41,176 bases of DNA, taken from the NCBI GenBank assembly GCA_021734075.1, contig JAIPJW010000013.1:1-41176 (forward strand), written 5' to 3'. How positions within the stretch are numbered: position 1 is the stretch's first letter; every line of letters starts with the position of its first letter. This stretch comes from Cephaloticoccus sp. Lineage in GTDB: Bacteria; Verrucomicrobiota; Verrucomicrobiia; Opitutales; Opitutaceae. Position numbers and translations under genes: made by a program. Below, piece after piece: positions 1 to 7,170 of this stretch. Under the pieces are notes generated by a model that did no database searches, was not told the origin of the DNA, and saw only the letters and a program-made list of their open reading frames with translations.

Positions 1-138
1 CTCCGCCAACCCCAATTCTTGGCGTAGGTTTACTTAAGCCCCCTGGTCCGACCTCGAAGACAATCCGAACTATTCTCTCGAACACGGACCCGGGTTGTTC
101 TCGCTTGCGACATAACTGCCGGACGTGATGATGGCTCA

Positions 139-912
139 ATGTCTGACGAGAAATTCTCGCTCGTATTCAAGTCACTTTCGGACGACTGCAGCCAAGTCCA
201 GCCCCAGCACCAAGGCACCCAAGATGGTTTGGATGCGGCCAAGGTTAGGACGTGCCTGGACGCGTTTGCGGCCATCCCGGCAGTGGACTTGGTGGGGGTG
301 GATGCGAAGATCCGGCTGCGTTGCAACCAGCAACATGTGGCGGTGTCGCGCTCGGGCGATGCCCTTTACTTTACGCTCATGCCCGAGAACAGCCATGCGC
401 CGGAAAAGAGCACTCCCGATGGCATCATGGCATACTTGACGGGAGCTGACCCGATCCAATTGGAACCAGAGCCTGAGTCCCTGCCCACTCCGGTGCGGCG
501 AAAACGCAAACTCAGTCTGGGACTCTCGCTCGGCAGTCAAATCGCCGTTCTGGCCATAACACTCACAATCCTTGCCGGCATGTTCCATAAGACCATCACA
601 GTGTCCCCTCCCCATGGATACGTTCTGATCGAGGACTCAAGCCGCATCAATATGCTCCAACAGCAATTCGATGGAACCTACGGCAGCCCCAAGGCCAGGA
701 TGAGCATTCAAATTTCCCATGGTCGGGTAAGTTTCTTTGCGGTGTCACGTGACGGCGCGCCCCCCCAATTCCTGAAGGAAGAAAGCTTTCGCTATGCCCT
801 GCGGGGCGGCCACACGGTGGCTCTGCTCGGCGCCAAGGGGGACATCCTCGAGTTCAATCCCGATGGCAGCCTGCTTTTTGGGGCCCAGAGCTATCCCAGA
901 ACCGGCACCTAG
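139..912 (+). CDS. Bitopic membrane protein of unknown function, family A copy 1
   Basis: I do not recognise this 257-residue protein. It has a soluble N-terminal region (about 1-118), an RRKRK cluster at 120-124, one hydrophobic segment at about 128-148 and a C-terminal region of about 105 residues. The basic cluster before the membrane segment predicts N-in topology with the C-terminus in the periplasm. It is clearly paralogous to the product of the gene at 2107-2883: shared blocks include SRSGD near 70, PEKSTPDGI near 88, ESFRYALRG near 215 and GDILE.NPDG near 234. The ATG at 139 lines up with the second copy, although I see no good ribosome binding site. It is followed by the small membrane protein and the prepilin-like gene on the same strand. 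Topology resembles bitopic assembly or signalling proteins, but no function can be assigned. Confidence 0.75.
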   Translation: MSDEKFSLVFKSLSDDCSQVQPQHQGTQDGLDAAKVRTCLDAFAAIPAVDLVGVDAKIRLRCNQQHVAVSRSGDALYFTLMPENSHAPEKSTPDGIMAYLTGADPIQLEPEPESLPTPVRRKRKLSLGLSLGSQIAVLAITLTILAGMFHKTITVSPPHGYVLIEDSSRINMLQQQFDGTYGSPKARMSIQISHGRVSFFAVSRDGAPPQFLKEESFRYALRGGHTVALLGAKGDILEFNPDGSLLFGAQSYPRTGT

Positions 913-1072
913 TGCCTCTGCAAACTCCGCTGCGTCAGGCTCCACTTGCAATCATGACCTTGGGTCAAATCGGGTCGCGGCGGCGACAAGGCCCCTTAGG
1001 GGAAATGGGGTCCGCACAAGGGAAACCATTGGTAATGCCCGGAAAATCTGCATACTTGGAACGCAACTTCCC

Positions 1073-1330
1073 ATGAACCTCGCGCAACGCATCATCATCT
1101 GGCTGGGTTGCAATGCCCTCATCCTGCTGTGGCTCCAACCCCCCGTCTACCTCGTCAATTCGGACGGCTCCCGCCTCGAACAAGGACTGCTCTACTTTTG
1201 GCAGCTCGCGCCCGAATGGTCCGTCAACGTTCCCTTGCTCACGGCCCGTATTGCCATTGTCACCCTCGTTACCGTGGGCTTCTGTTTGGTCTTCAAGACC
1301 GGGACTAAAAAATTGGAGGCTAACAAATGA
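1073..1330 (+). CDS. Small two-TM membrane protein, family B copy 1
   Basis: This 85-residue protein has hydrophobic segments at about 6-25 and 55-75. Between them is a conserved stretch with WLQPPVY, SDG, a YFW triplet and WSVNVPLL. It aligns end to end with the product at 6916-7170: I count 54 identical residues among the first 76. The ATG at 1073 was chosen because it matches the start of that paralogue. The TGA overlaps the ATG of the next gene as ATGA, so the small protein and the prepilin-like protein are probably translationally coupled. The same overlap occurs at the second copy. That suggests a stable pair, perhaps a membrane partner or chaperone of the pilin. Function is unknown. 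Confidence 0.8.
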   Translation: MNLAQRIIIWLGCNALILLWLQPPVYLVNSDGSRLEQGLLYFWQLAPEWSVNVPLLTARIAIVTLVTVGFCLVFKTGTKKLEANK

Positions 1331-1971
1331 AATCTCCTCAATTCAACCGGCACGGAGGACTGGCCTCGTCGAAGCCAACAGGCGTAGGCGGGTTCACCGT
1401 CATCGAAATTGCCATCGTGGTATCGGTCGTGGGCATCATCAGCTGGGTGGCCGTGGTCGCACTGCAGCGGATTGGTGATGTGGCAGCGCGCACCGTCATC
1501 GCGAACAATCTGCGGCAGCTCTATCAGGCCAAGGAGTATTACTTTTCCGAAACCCGCAGCACTGACCTTACCAGTGTGGCCACCTTGGCCGAAAAGGGCT
1601 ACATCAAGGACTCACTCAATGATCAGTTTCAGTCCATGCTCTCCTTTGAAGGGGGCAAGGGTTGGCACTACAGCCTGGACGTCATGCCAAATCAACCCGT
1701 GTATGCCTACCAAGGCAGCCTACCCGCCAACTCGGCGCCCACGGGCGAGGTCATCTACTACCCGGCGGAACCGGGCTCACTTGACGACCTGTTTGGGGCG
1801 GGTGCAGCAGTCACAGCGCCACCAGTCACTCCGGATGTCGTGACTCCGGTTGCGCCGACTGATCCCGTCACCACCACGCCCCCCCCTCCGAGTAGTGGAC
1901 CGGGTAATTCTGATTTTGGTCACTCCCAGGGTAAAGGTAAGGACAAGGACAAGGACAAGGATAAGGATTAA
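1327..1971 (+). CDS. Type IV prepilin-like protein with Lys-Asp repeat tail, family C copy 1
   Basis: This 214-residue protein has a class III (prepilin) signal. A 22-residue leader ends in Gly21-Gly22, followed by FTVIE with Glu at mature position 5 and a hydrophobic helix to about residue 47. In the type IV pilin and type II secretion families a prepilin peptidase cleaves at this site and the helix packs into a pilus or pseudopilus. The globular part (about 60-158) shares NNLRQ, GWHY, YAY and PTG.VIYYP with the copy at 7167-8072. After residue 158 the protein is Pro/Thr-rich low complexity and ends in a Lys-Asp repeat coded by a hexanucleotide DNA repeat. GGAG lies just upstream of the ATG, which overlaps the stop of the small membrane protein gene. 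It may be a minor pilin or pseudopilin; no secretin or platform protein is nearby. Confidence 0.85.
   Translation: MKSPQFNRHGGLASSKPTGVGGFTVIEIAIVVSVVGIISWVAVVALQRIGDVAARTVIANNLRQLYQAKEYYFSETRSTDLTSVATLAEKGYIKDSLNDQFQSMLSFEGGKGWHYSLDVMPNQPVYAYQGSLPANSAPTGEVIYYPAEPGSLDDLFGAGAAVTAPPVTPDVVTPVAPTDPVTTTPPPPSSGPGNSDFGHSQGKGKDKDKDKDKD
1935..1968 (+). repeat. Hexanucleotide tandem repeat (AAGGAC/AAGGAT) encoding Lys-Asp
   Basis: The unit AAGGAC, with one AAGGAT variant at the end, runs in tandem to the TAA at 1969-1971. It codes for alternating Lys-Asp at the C-terminus of the prepilin-like protein. Since the unit is six bases, gain or loss of units would change tail length without changing frame. 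Confidence 0.8.
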
Positions 1972-2106
1972 TTTCGCCGGCCTCTTGGGTGCCAATGTCC
2001 GTGTCGATCAGCAGAAAATAATCGAGTGGAAAGTTTTTCATAATCCGGGTCGACCGCAGGAGGTTCGCACTTGCCGAATGGTCCATATTGCGAACGATTA
2101 ATTCCA

Positions 2107-2883
2107 ATGCCATCGGCGAAATTCACCCTTTCCTACGAATCACTTTCCGTGGATTGCGGACAACTCCAACCGTATAATAGAGGCACCCGGGAGGACTTGG
2201 ATGAGACCAGCCTGCTCGAATGCTTGCAGGCCTTCGCTGCCATTCCCAGCTTGGATCTGGCTGACCACGATGCCACCATCCGCGTGCGCCACGAACAAAA
2301 GCAAGTGGCGATCTCCCGATCGGGCGATGACCTCTATCTGACTCCGATTCCAGAGGCCAGCCACACCCCGGAAAAGAGCACTCCGGACGGGATAATTGCC
2401 TACCTTACCGGCCGGGAAGTGATCACCAAAGCGTCGCGGGTCGAAGTCGAGCTCGAGCCCGTGCTTCAGACCAGAAAGTCGCGGCTGCAACTCCCCTTCG
2501 GGGTCCAGATCGTGTTGATGGTCTTCCTGCTCTCCATCGTGACGGCCCTGGGTTATCACACGATCAACAAACCAGCTCCAACCGGATATGCCTTCGCAAA
2601 GAATTCAGACCAGACCCAGGACTTTTCGAAAAAAATCGACGGTCGGTATGGTTATCCCGATCGCAGCGACAGTTTGAGCTTTGAGATAGCCAATAAAACT
2701 GTGCGATTCTACGCCGTGACCCAGCCCGGAGCGACGCCAACTCTGGTCAAGGAGGAAAATTTCCGCTACGCCCTGCGGGGAGATGTCGTGGCCTTGATCG
2801 GGAACAACGGCGACATCCTCGAGATCAATCCGGACGGCACTTTGTTGTTTGGCGAATTCAGCTATCCGCGGATCGACCGGTAA
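2107..2883 (+). CDS. Bitopic membrane protein of unknown function, family A copy 2
   Basis: This is a paralogue of the product at 139-912, about 258 residues long. It has the same plan: soluble N-terminal region with ISRSGD and PEKSTPDGI, one membrane helix (IVLMVFLLSIVTALGY) at about 135-155, then a C-terminal region with ENFRYALRG and GDILEINPDGTLLFG. The ATG at 2107 gives an N-terminus (MPSAKFTLSYE) that aligns with copy 1. A TTG at 2071, in frame and 7 bases after GGAGG, is a credible alternative that would add 12 residues. The gene ends 11 bases before the stop of the opposite-strand ATPase gene, so the two converge with no room for a separate terminator. Function unknown. Confidence 0.75.
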   Translation: MPSAKFTLSYESLSVDCGQLQPYNRGTREDLDETSLLECLQAFAAIPSLDLADHDATIRVRHEQKQVAISRSGDDLYLTPIPEASHTPEKSTPDGIIAYLTGREVITKASRVEVELEPVLQTRKSRLQLPFGVQIVLMVFLLSIVTALGYHTINKPAPTGYAFAKNSDQTQDFSKKIDGRYGYPDRSDSLSFEIANKTVRFYAVTQPGATPTLVKEENFRYALRGDVVALIGNNGDILEINPDGTLLFGEFSYPRIDR

Positions 2884-2894
2884 GGACCGCCGCC

Positions 2895-4610
2895 TCAACC
2901 CTCGAACTCGACTGGGGTCTGCGCCTCGATTTCATCGATCGTGGTCAGACCCAGCAGCACTTTTTTCAACCCGTCATACCGCAGGGGCCGGAAACCGATC
3001 CGGGCGGCCAGCTCGGTCAGCTCCTGCAGGTTAGCCCCCTCGGAAATCTTCGCCCGCATCGCCCGGTTGATCAGGAAGAGCTCATGAAAGGCGACCCGCC
3101 CCCGGTAGCCGGTGTGATTGCACACGCGGCAGCCCCGTCCCCGGTAGAACGTCACCTCCGGCAGTTGCTCATCATTGAAGTATCGTCGCAATACATCCTC
3201 GGACGCCTTGTAGGGTTCCTTGCAGTTTTCGCAGGTGCGTGCCGCCAGGCGCTGGCCAAGCACGGCCACCACCGAAGGCGCAACCATGTAGGAGGCGACA
3301 CCGATTTCCTGCAGCCGGACAATCGCCTCGGGTGCCGAGTTGGTGTGCAGGGTGGCCAGCACCAAGTGCCCGGTGAGAGCCGCCTCGGTGGCGATCTTGG
3401 CCGTCTCCAAATCACGAATCTCGCCCACCAGCATGATGTCGGGGTCCTGGCGCAGCAAGGCCCGCAGCATGCGGCCAAAGGTCATGTCGATCTTTGCCTG
3501 CACCTGGGTCTGGGTGATGCCGTCAAGTTTCATCTCGATCGGATCCTCGATGGTGGAGATGTTGACCGAGGGATCGTTCAACTCCGACAACGCCGCATAC
3601 AAGGTGGTCGTCTTGCCCGAACCGGTCGGCCCCGTGACAAAAATAATGCCACACGGGCTCTTGATCACCCGACGCAACGGCTTGAGCACACTGCTTGAGA
3701 TCTTCATTTTATCGAGCGAAAGCAGTGCCTTGCCCGAAGTGCTCCCCAAGATACGGATGACCGCCTTTTCCCCGTATTGCGACGGGATCGAGGAAAATCG
3801 GAAATCGACGCTGGTCGTGCCGAGTTGCACCGAAAAGCGACCATCAGCCGGCAGCCGGCTTTCACTGATGTTCTGCTGGGTGAGTATCTTCAGGCGCGTG
3901 ACCACTGAAGCGTGCAGCTTGCGGGAAAACGTCAGCACTTCGTGCAGGTTACCATCAATGCGATAGCGCACATGCGATTCCCCTTCCCGAGGTTCGATGT
4001 GGATGTCACTGGCCTCGCGTCGGAGGGCAAACAATACCAGCGTGTCAAAAAAACTGGTCACCTGGGCAGATTCCGCCAAAGCGGCGATGGCCCGGCCCCC
4101 GGACGCGAGATCCACGCCAGAGGCAAATTGCTCCATGTTTTCCGCCGAGTTGAGCGCCGATTCCAGAGACTCCTCCGTGGAATAGTGGAGTTGGATCAGT
4201 GCCTTCACATCGCTCGGCAACGCAAAGACCGGGCTGACGGGCAGCTTGGTGATTTTGCTCAATCGCTCGACTAGCATCTCGTCCTCCGGGTGCGCCATGG
4301 CGGCCGTCAGGGCATCGCCCACCCGATAAAGCGGCAGTGCTTCGGCCTTGGTGCTGATCTCCACCGGCAGGCGTGAAATCGCGTCCTCGGTGATAACCAC
4401 GGCAAAGGGATTGACGTAGGCAAAGCCGATCTGACTGCCCCAAAAAACTCCGATGTCATCCTTCGCCACATGCTCCCCGGCGACCAGGGCTTCGATCAGA
4501 TCCAGCGGCTGCTGAGCGGCCTTGGCCAAGGCCTCAAGATCGCACGTATGGGCAAACGTGCGCAGGCTGCGGATCGAGGCGAGTAATTTGGCGTCAAGTT
4601 TTGGGACCAC
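2895..4610 (-). CDS. GspE/PulE/PilB-family secretion or pilus assembly ATPase
   Basis: This is a hexameric-type AAA ATPase of the type II secretion/type IV pilus extension family, which powers addition of pilins or pseudopilins at the inner face of the cytoplasmic membrane. From the GTG start the product is 571 residues, normal for the family. Walker A GPTGSGKT lies at about 327-334, the Walker B region IMLVGEIRD at about 392-400, and the His box with TLHTNSA follows. Four cysteines in two CxxC pairs (about 460/463 and 494/497) form the zinc site typical of GspE/PilB, so it is not the PilT retraction type. The GTG at 4610 was chosen because AGGA lies 6 bases upstream and overlap with the preceding 65-codon gene is short. 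An ATG at 4652 would add 14 residues. It is last in a kinase-receiver-small protein-ATPase operon. No GspF or GspD is in the window. Confidence 0.92.
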   Translation of the reverse strand: MVPKLDAKLLASIRSLRTFAHTCDLEALAKAAQQPLDLIEALVAGEHVAKDDIGVFWGSQIGFAYVNPFAVVITEDAISRLPVEISTKAEALPLYRVGDALTAAMAHPEDEMLVERLSKITKLPVSPVFALPSDVKALIQLHYSTEESLESALNSAENMEQFASGVDLASGGRAIAALAESAQVTSFFDTLVLFALRREASDIHIEPREGESHVRYRIDGNLHEVLTFSRKLHASVVTRLKILTQQNISESRLPADGRFSVQLGTTSVDFRFSSIPSQYGEKAVIRILGSTSGKALLSLDKMKISSSVLKPLRRVIKSPCGIIFVTGPTGSGKTTTLYAALSELNDPSVNISTIEDPIEMKLDGITQTQVQAKIDMTFGRMLRALLRQDPDIMLVGEIRDLETAKIATEAALTGHLVLATLHTNSAPEAIVRLQEIGVASYMVAPSVVAVLGQRLAARTCENCKEPYKASEDVLRRYFNDEQLPEVTFYRGRGCRVCNHTGYRGRVAFHELFLINRAMRAKISEGANLQELTELAARIGFRPLRYDGLKKVLLGLTTIDEIEAQTPVEFEG

Positions 4611-4791
4611 GTCGTTTCCTGGGTTTGGTCGCGAAGGCTTTGCGAATGTCATCACTCTGGACATGCTCCATGCCGAAGGCGCCACTTTCACGCTCGAGGG
4701 CCACTTCCGCGAGCATTTCACGCAGGGAGTAACGCACTTCCTTGATGTCGAATGCGTCAGGTTGGCCGGGGGTTTCGGGAGCAGAATTCAT
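4594..4791 (-). CDS. Small protein of unknown function between receiver and ATPase
   Basis: This 65-residue soluble protein has a predicted helical centre (about 15-35) and a very basic C-terminal tail (KPRKRRGPK). I recognise no family. Its reality is supported by position: its ATG overlaps the TGA of the receiver gene as ATGA, and its end overlaps the start of the ATPase gene by 17 bases. This gives three tightly coupled frames. The likely role is an adaptor or regulator linking the receiver to the ATPase, which is inference from gene order only. Confidence 0.6.
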   Translation of the reverse strand: MNSAPETPGQPDAFDIKEVRYSLREMLAEVALERESGAFGMEHVQSDDIRKAFATKPRKRRGPKT

Positions 4792-5198
4792 GCGGTCGAG
4801 GCTGACGAAGGGGCATCGCCAAAGACGTCGTTGATGATTTCGCGCAGCGCAGCGACGATTTCCTCCTGCGGGGTGTCCTTCAAAATGTAACCGCTCGCAC
4901 CTTTTTCGACGGCCTCTTCGACGGACCGGCGAATATTGACCGCCGTGTTCATGACCACCACGGCATCCGGGTCCAGCTGCAGCAGTTGCCCCAGAACCTC
5001 CAGCCCCGAACCGCCAATCAGGTTGATGTCGAGCAGCACCATGTCGGGTTTTTCACTGGCATAGAGGGTCAGGGCCGTGGCCCCATCCGCCGCTTCAATC
5101 ACCGTTGACACACCGAGCGAGGTCCGGACCAGCAGACTGAGGTATTTACGGATGTGTAACTCGTCATCGACGATGAGAATCTTGGCGGGATTGGGCAT
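4788..5198 (-). CDS. Single-domain (CheY-like) response regulator
   Basis: This 136-residue protein is a lone receiver domain. It has the acidic pair Asp11-Asp12 (IVDDE), phospho-acceptor Asp57 (VLLDINL), Thr85 at the switch position and the invariant Lys107 (YILKD). There is no DNA-binding or enzymatic output domain, so it should act through protein contact. ATG 5198 starts immediately before the receiver fold; the open frame continues upstream but into the kinase gene. It lies 49 bases after the histidine kinase and is translationally coupled to the 65-residue protein and so to the secretion-type ATPase. The simplest reading is that phosphorylation of this receiver controls the ATPase or its assembly, but that is inference. 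Confidence 0.9.
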   Translation of the reverse strand: MPNPAKILIVDDELHIRKYLSLLVRTSLGVSTVIEAADGATALTLYASEKPDMVLLDINLIGGSGLEVLGQLLQLDPDAVVVMNTAVNIRRSVEEAVEKGASGYILKDTPQEEIVAALREIINDVFGDAPSSASTA

Positions 5199-5247
5199 GG
5201 CGTTGAACAGTTTGGAAACCCTCCCATGAAGTGCGAGCTGGAAATAT

Positions 5248-6735
5248 TCAGGCGCTCCCGGGAGCAGGTCGGCCCACCGGTAATCGCAACCAAAAACGCG
5301 ATCCATGACCCGGTTCGCTCTCACACCCCACCGACCCGTGATGCAATTCGGCGATGGTCTTGACGATGGAAAGTCCGAGGCCAGTCGAGGACTCGCCCCC
5401 CGTCGGACGCGGCGTGAGCTTTTGAAATTTCCGAAACAATTTCGCCTGATCTTCACGGGAGAGCCCCGGCCCGGCGTCCTGAACGGAAAACTCGACCTCG
5501 TTCGCCCCCGGCACCAGCCCCAACGACACCGCGACCCGCGATCCGGACGGTGAATACTTGATCGCGTTGCTCACATAGTTGTCGAACGCCTCCCGAATCA
5601 ATTTCGGGTCGAACCCGACCATCAGGGTTTCGGGAATTTCAGTCACCACCTCGATCTTTTTTCGCTCTGCCGCCGAAGCATTGAACTTCAGCGTGGCACG
5701 GACAATTTCTGCCAAATCCAGTTCCTCCGGCTTGAACGCCAGCCCCCCGTATTCGAGACCTTCATTTGAAAGGATGCCGCGCACAATTTCCGACATGTGC
5801 TTCGACGAAGCATGGATGGTCTCGAGCACTTCAACATCGTCTTTGACCACATTCTGGTCCGGCACCGCCCTCTTGAGATTCAACAGCAGTTCCGACATGC
5901 CCACGATGGCGCTGAGCGGATTCTTCAAGTCATGCGAGGCAATGGCCAACAACTCGCTCTTGGCCTCGCTGGCCTTGCGGGCGAAGTCCCGTTGTTCCCG
6001 GGCCATCCGCAGGCTGTCCCGGCTTCGCTGGCTGACCATATAAGCGGTGCGCGCCAGCACCACGCTTAGTCCCAGCGCGAGCAACAGCGATACCAGGCCG
6101 GCCATTCGCACCTCATTGATTTTTTGCAGGTAAATATCAAGGGCATAGTCCACCCCAACATAGCCCACGAAGCGTTCCTCAGTGTTTACCAGGGGAGCTC
6201 GCGCTTCTATATAACTTCCATGACTGTCCGCGTAGACTTCCCGATCCACCCAAGCACTTCCAGTCCGCAGCACGGGAATGGATTTCGCCCCAGCCGCAGT
6301 CACCGGATCGGGCTCAAGGAAAGCTAGCAAGTCCTGCGAACGCCCCAAAGCGAGCTGCTCAGTTCGTATATCCTCATCAGTCGAGGTCTCCAAAACAAAC
6401 AATTGGGGCCCCTGCTCCGGCACCCGGGTAGTCCACAGATATTGAATATTGGGATGCCGGTGTTGAAATTTCACCAACGGCGCTAGCACCGTGCGGTATT
6501 CCTTCGCACCGAGCTGTTCCGGACGAACTAGGCTCTCATGCAATTCTATATCAACCATCGCCGCCGCCGCCACAGCCAGATCCAGCACATGTCCATGCAG
6601 CGCTTCTTTCCGTTGGCCTTCGGCCTGGACATAGAGGTAGCTCATGACCACCAGCGATCCCCCAAAGATCATCACAAATACCACGGCGGCGAGGGCGCGC
6701 GGACTCAGGTGTGACAGGTGTTTTGAAGGCGACAT
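5248..6735 (-). CDS. Membrane sensor histidine kinase
   Basis: This 495-residue kinase has a first membrane helix at about 14-36, a periplasmic sensing region of about 180 residues (37-212), a second helix at about 213-232, then a dimerisation/phospho-acceptor domain with His268 (ASHDLKNPLS). The HATPase domain has the N box FDNYVSNAIKY near 384, G1 DAGPGLS near 420 and G2 GLGLS near 452. It should autophosphorylate and pass phosphate to the receiver encoded just downstream. The external ligand is unknown; the paired-TM sensory region has the size of a Cache-type domain but I see no decisive motif. The ATG at 6735 (MSPSKHL) was preferred over upstream codons, and a perfect inverted repeat lies 11 bases before it. 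Confidence 0.92.
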   Translation of the reverse strand: MSPSKHLSHLSPRALAAVVFVMIFGGSLVVMSYLYVQAEGQRKEALHGHVLDLAVAAAAMVDIELHESLVRPEQLGAKEYRTVLAPLVKFQHRHPNIQYLWTTRVPEQGPQLFVLETSTDEDIRTEQLALGRSQDLLAFLEPDPVTAAGAKSIPVLRTGSAWVDREVYADSHGSYIEARAPLVNTEERFVGYVGVDYALDIYLQKINEVRMAGLVSLLLALGLSVVLARTAYMVSQRSRDSLRMAREQRDFARKASEAKSELLAIASHDLKNPLSAIVGMSELLLNLKRAVPDQNVVKDDVEVLETIHASSKHMSEIVRGILSNEGLEYGGLAFKPEELDLAEIVRATLKFNASAAERKKIEVVTEIPETLMVGFDPKLIREAFDNYVSNAIKYSPSGSRVAVSLGLVPGANEVEFSVQDAGPGLSREDQAKLFRKFQKLTPRPTGGESSTGLGLSIVKTIAELHHGSVGCESEPGHGSRFWLRLPVGRPAPGSA

Positions 6736-6745
6736 GATGCAAGCA

Positions 6746-6765
6746 GTCTCAACCAAGGTTGAGAC
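6746..6765. promoter_or_regulatory. Perfect inverted repeat upstream of the kinase operon
   Basis: Two 9-base arms, GTCTCAACC and GGTTGAGAC, are separated by two bases. The repeat sits 11 bases before the kinase ATG (6735, minus strand) and 150 bases before the divergent B2-C2 pair. It could be an operator for a dimeric regulator or a hairpin in the kinase leader. No regulator is identified. Confidence 0.5.
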
Positions 6766-6915
6766 AATGACCTCACGTTGGTTACTCGGTGAAACCCATC
6801 AAGCCATTTCAATTTCCGGCGGGAACGGCTCGACATGGCTGAACCGGTCCTCCTAGTTTGGACTGCTCTATTTCTCCTGAACTCGCACATAATCCCATAA
6901 GCCGGACCCTTCCCC

Positions 6916-7170
6916 ATGACCCTGATTCAACGCATCATCCTGTTGCTGGGCGTCAACGCCCTGATCCTCGACTGGCTGCAACCGCCCGTTTACCAGGTCC
7001 ATAGTGACGGCGTTCGCCTTGAGCACCAGCTCGACTACTTCTGGAACATCGCCCCCGACTGGTCCGTCAATGTGCCGCTGCTTGCCGCCCGCATCGTCAT
7101 CATCGCGCTCGTGACCATCGGCGCCTGCCTCGCTTTCAAAACCAACGCCAAGAAGGAGGGTGCCAAATGA
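6916..7170 (+). CDS. Small two-TM membrane protein, family B copy 2
   Basis: This 84-residue protein has two hydrophobic segments (about 6-18 and 55-75) and the same core as the product at 1073-1330 (WLQPPVY, SDG, DYFW, WSVNVPLL). Its TGA overlaps the ATG of the following prepilin-like gene as ATGA, exactly as in copy 1. It is the first gene after the divergent spacer that also serves the kinase operon. Function unknown. Conservation of both sequence and coupling with a prepilin-like partner suggests the two act together in the membrane. Confidence 0.82.
   Translation: MTLIQRIILLLGVNALILDWLQPPVYQVHSDGVRLEHQLDYFWNIAPDWSVNVPLLAARIVIIALVTIGACLAFKTNAKKEGAK

Noticed and set aside
4611-4721. Longer ATPase start inside the 65-codon gene
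   Set aside because: It would overlap the small gene heavily and adds residues unlike the family N-terminus; GTG 4610 has a better ribosome binding site.
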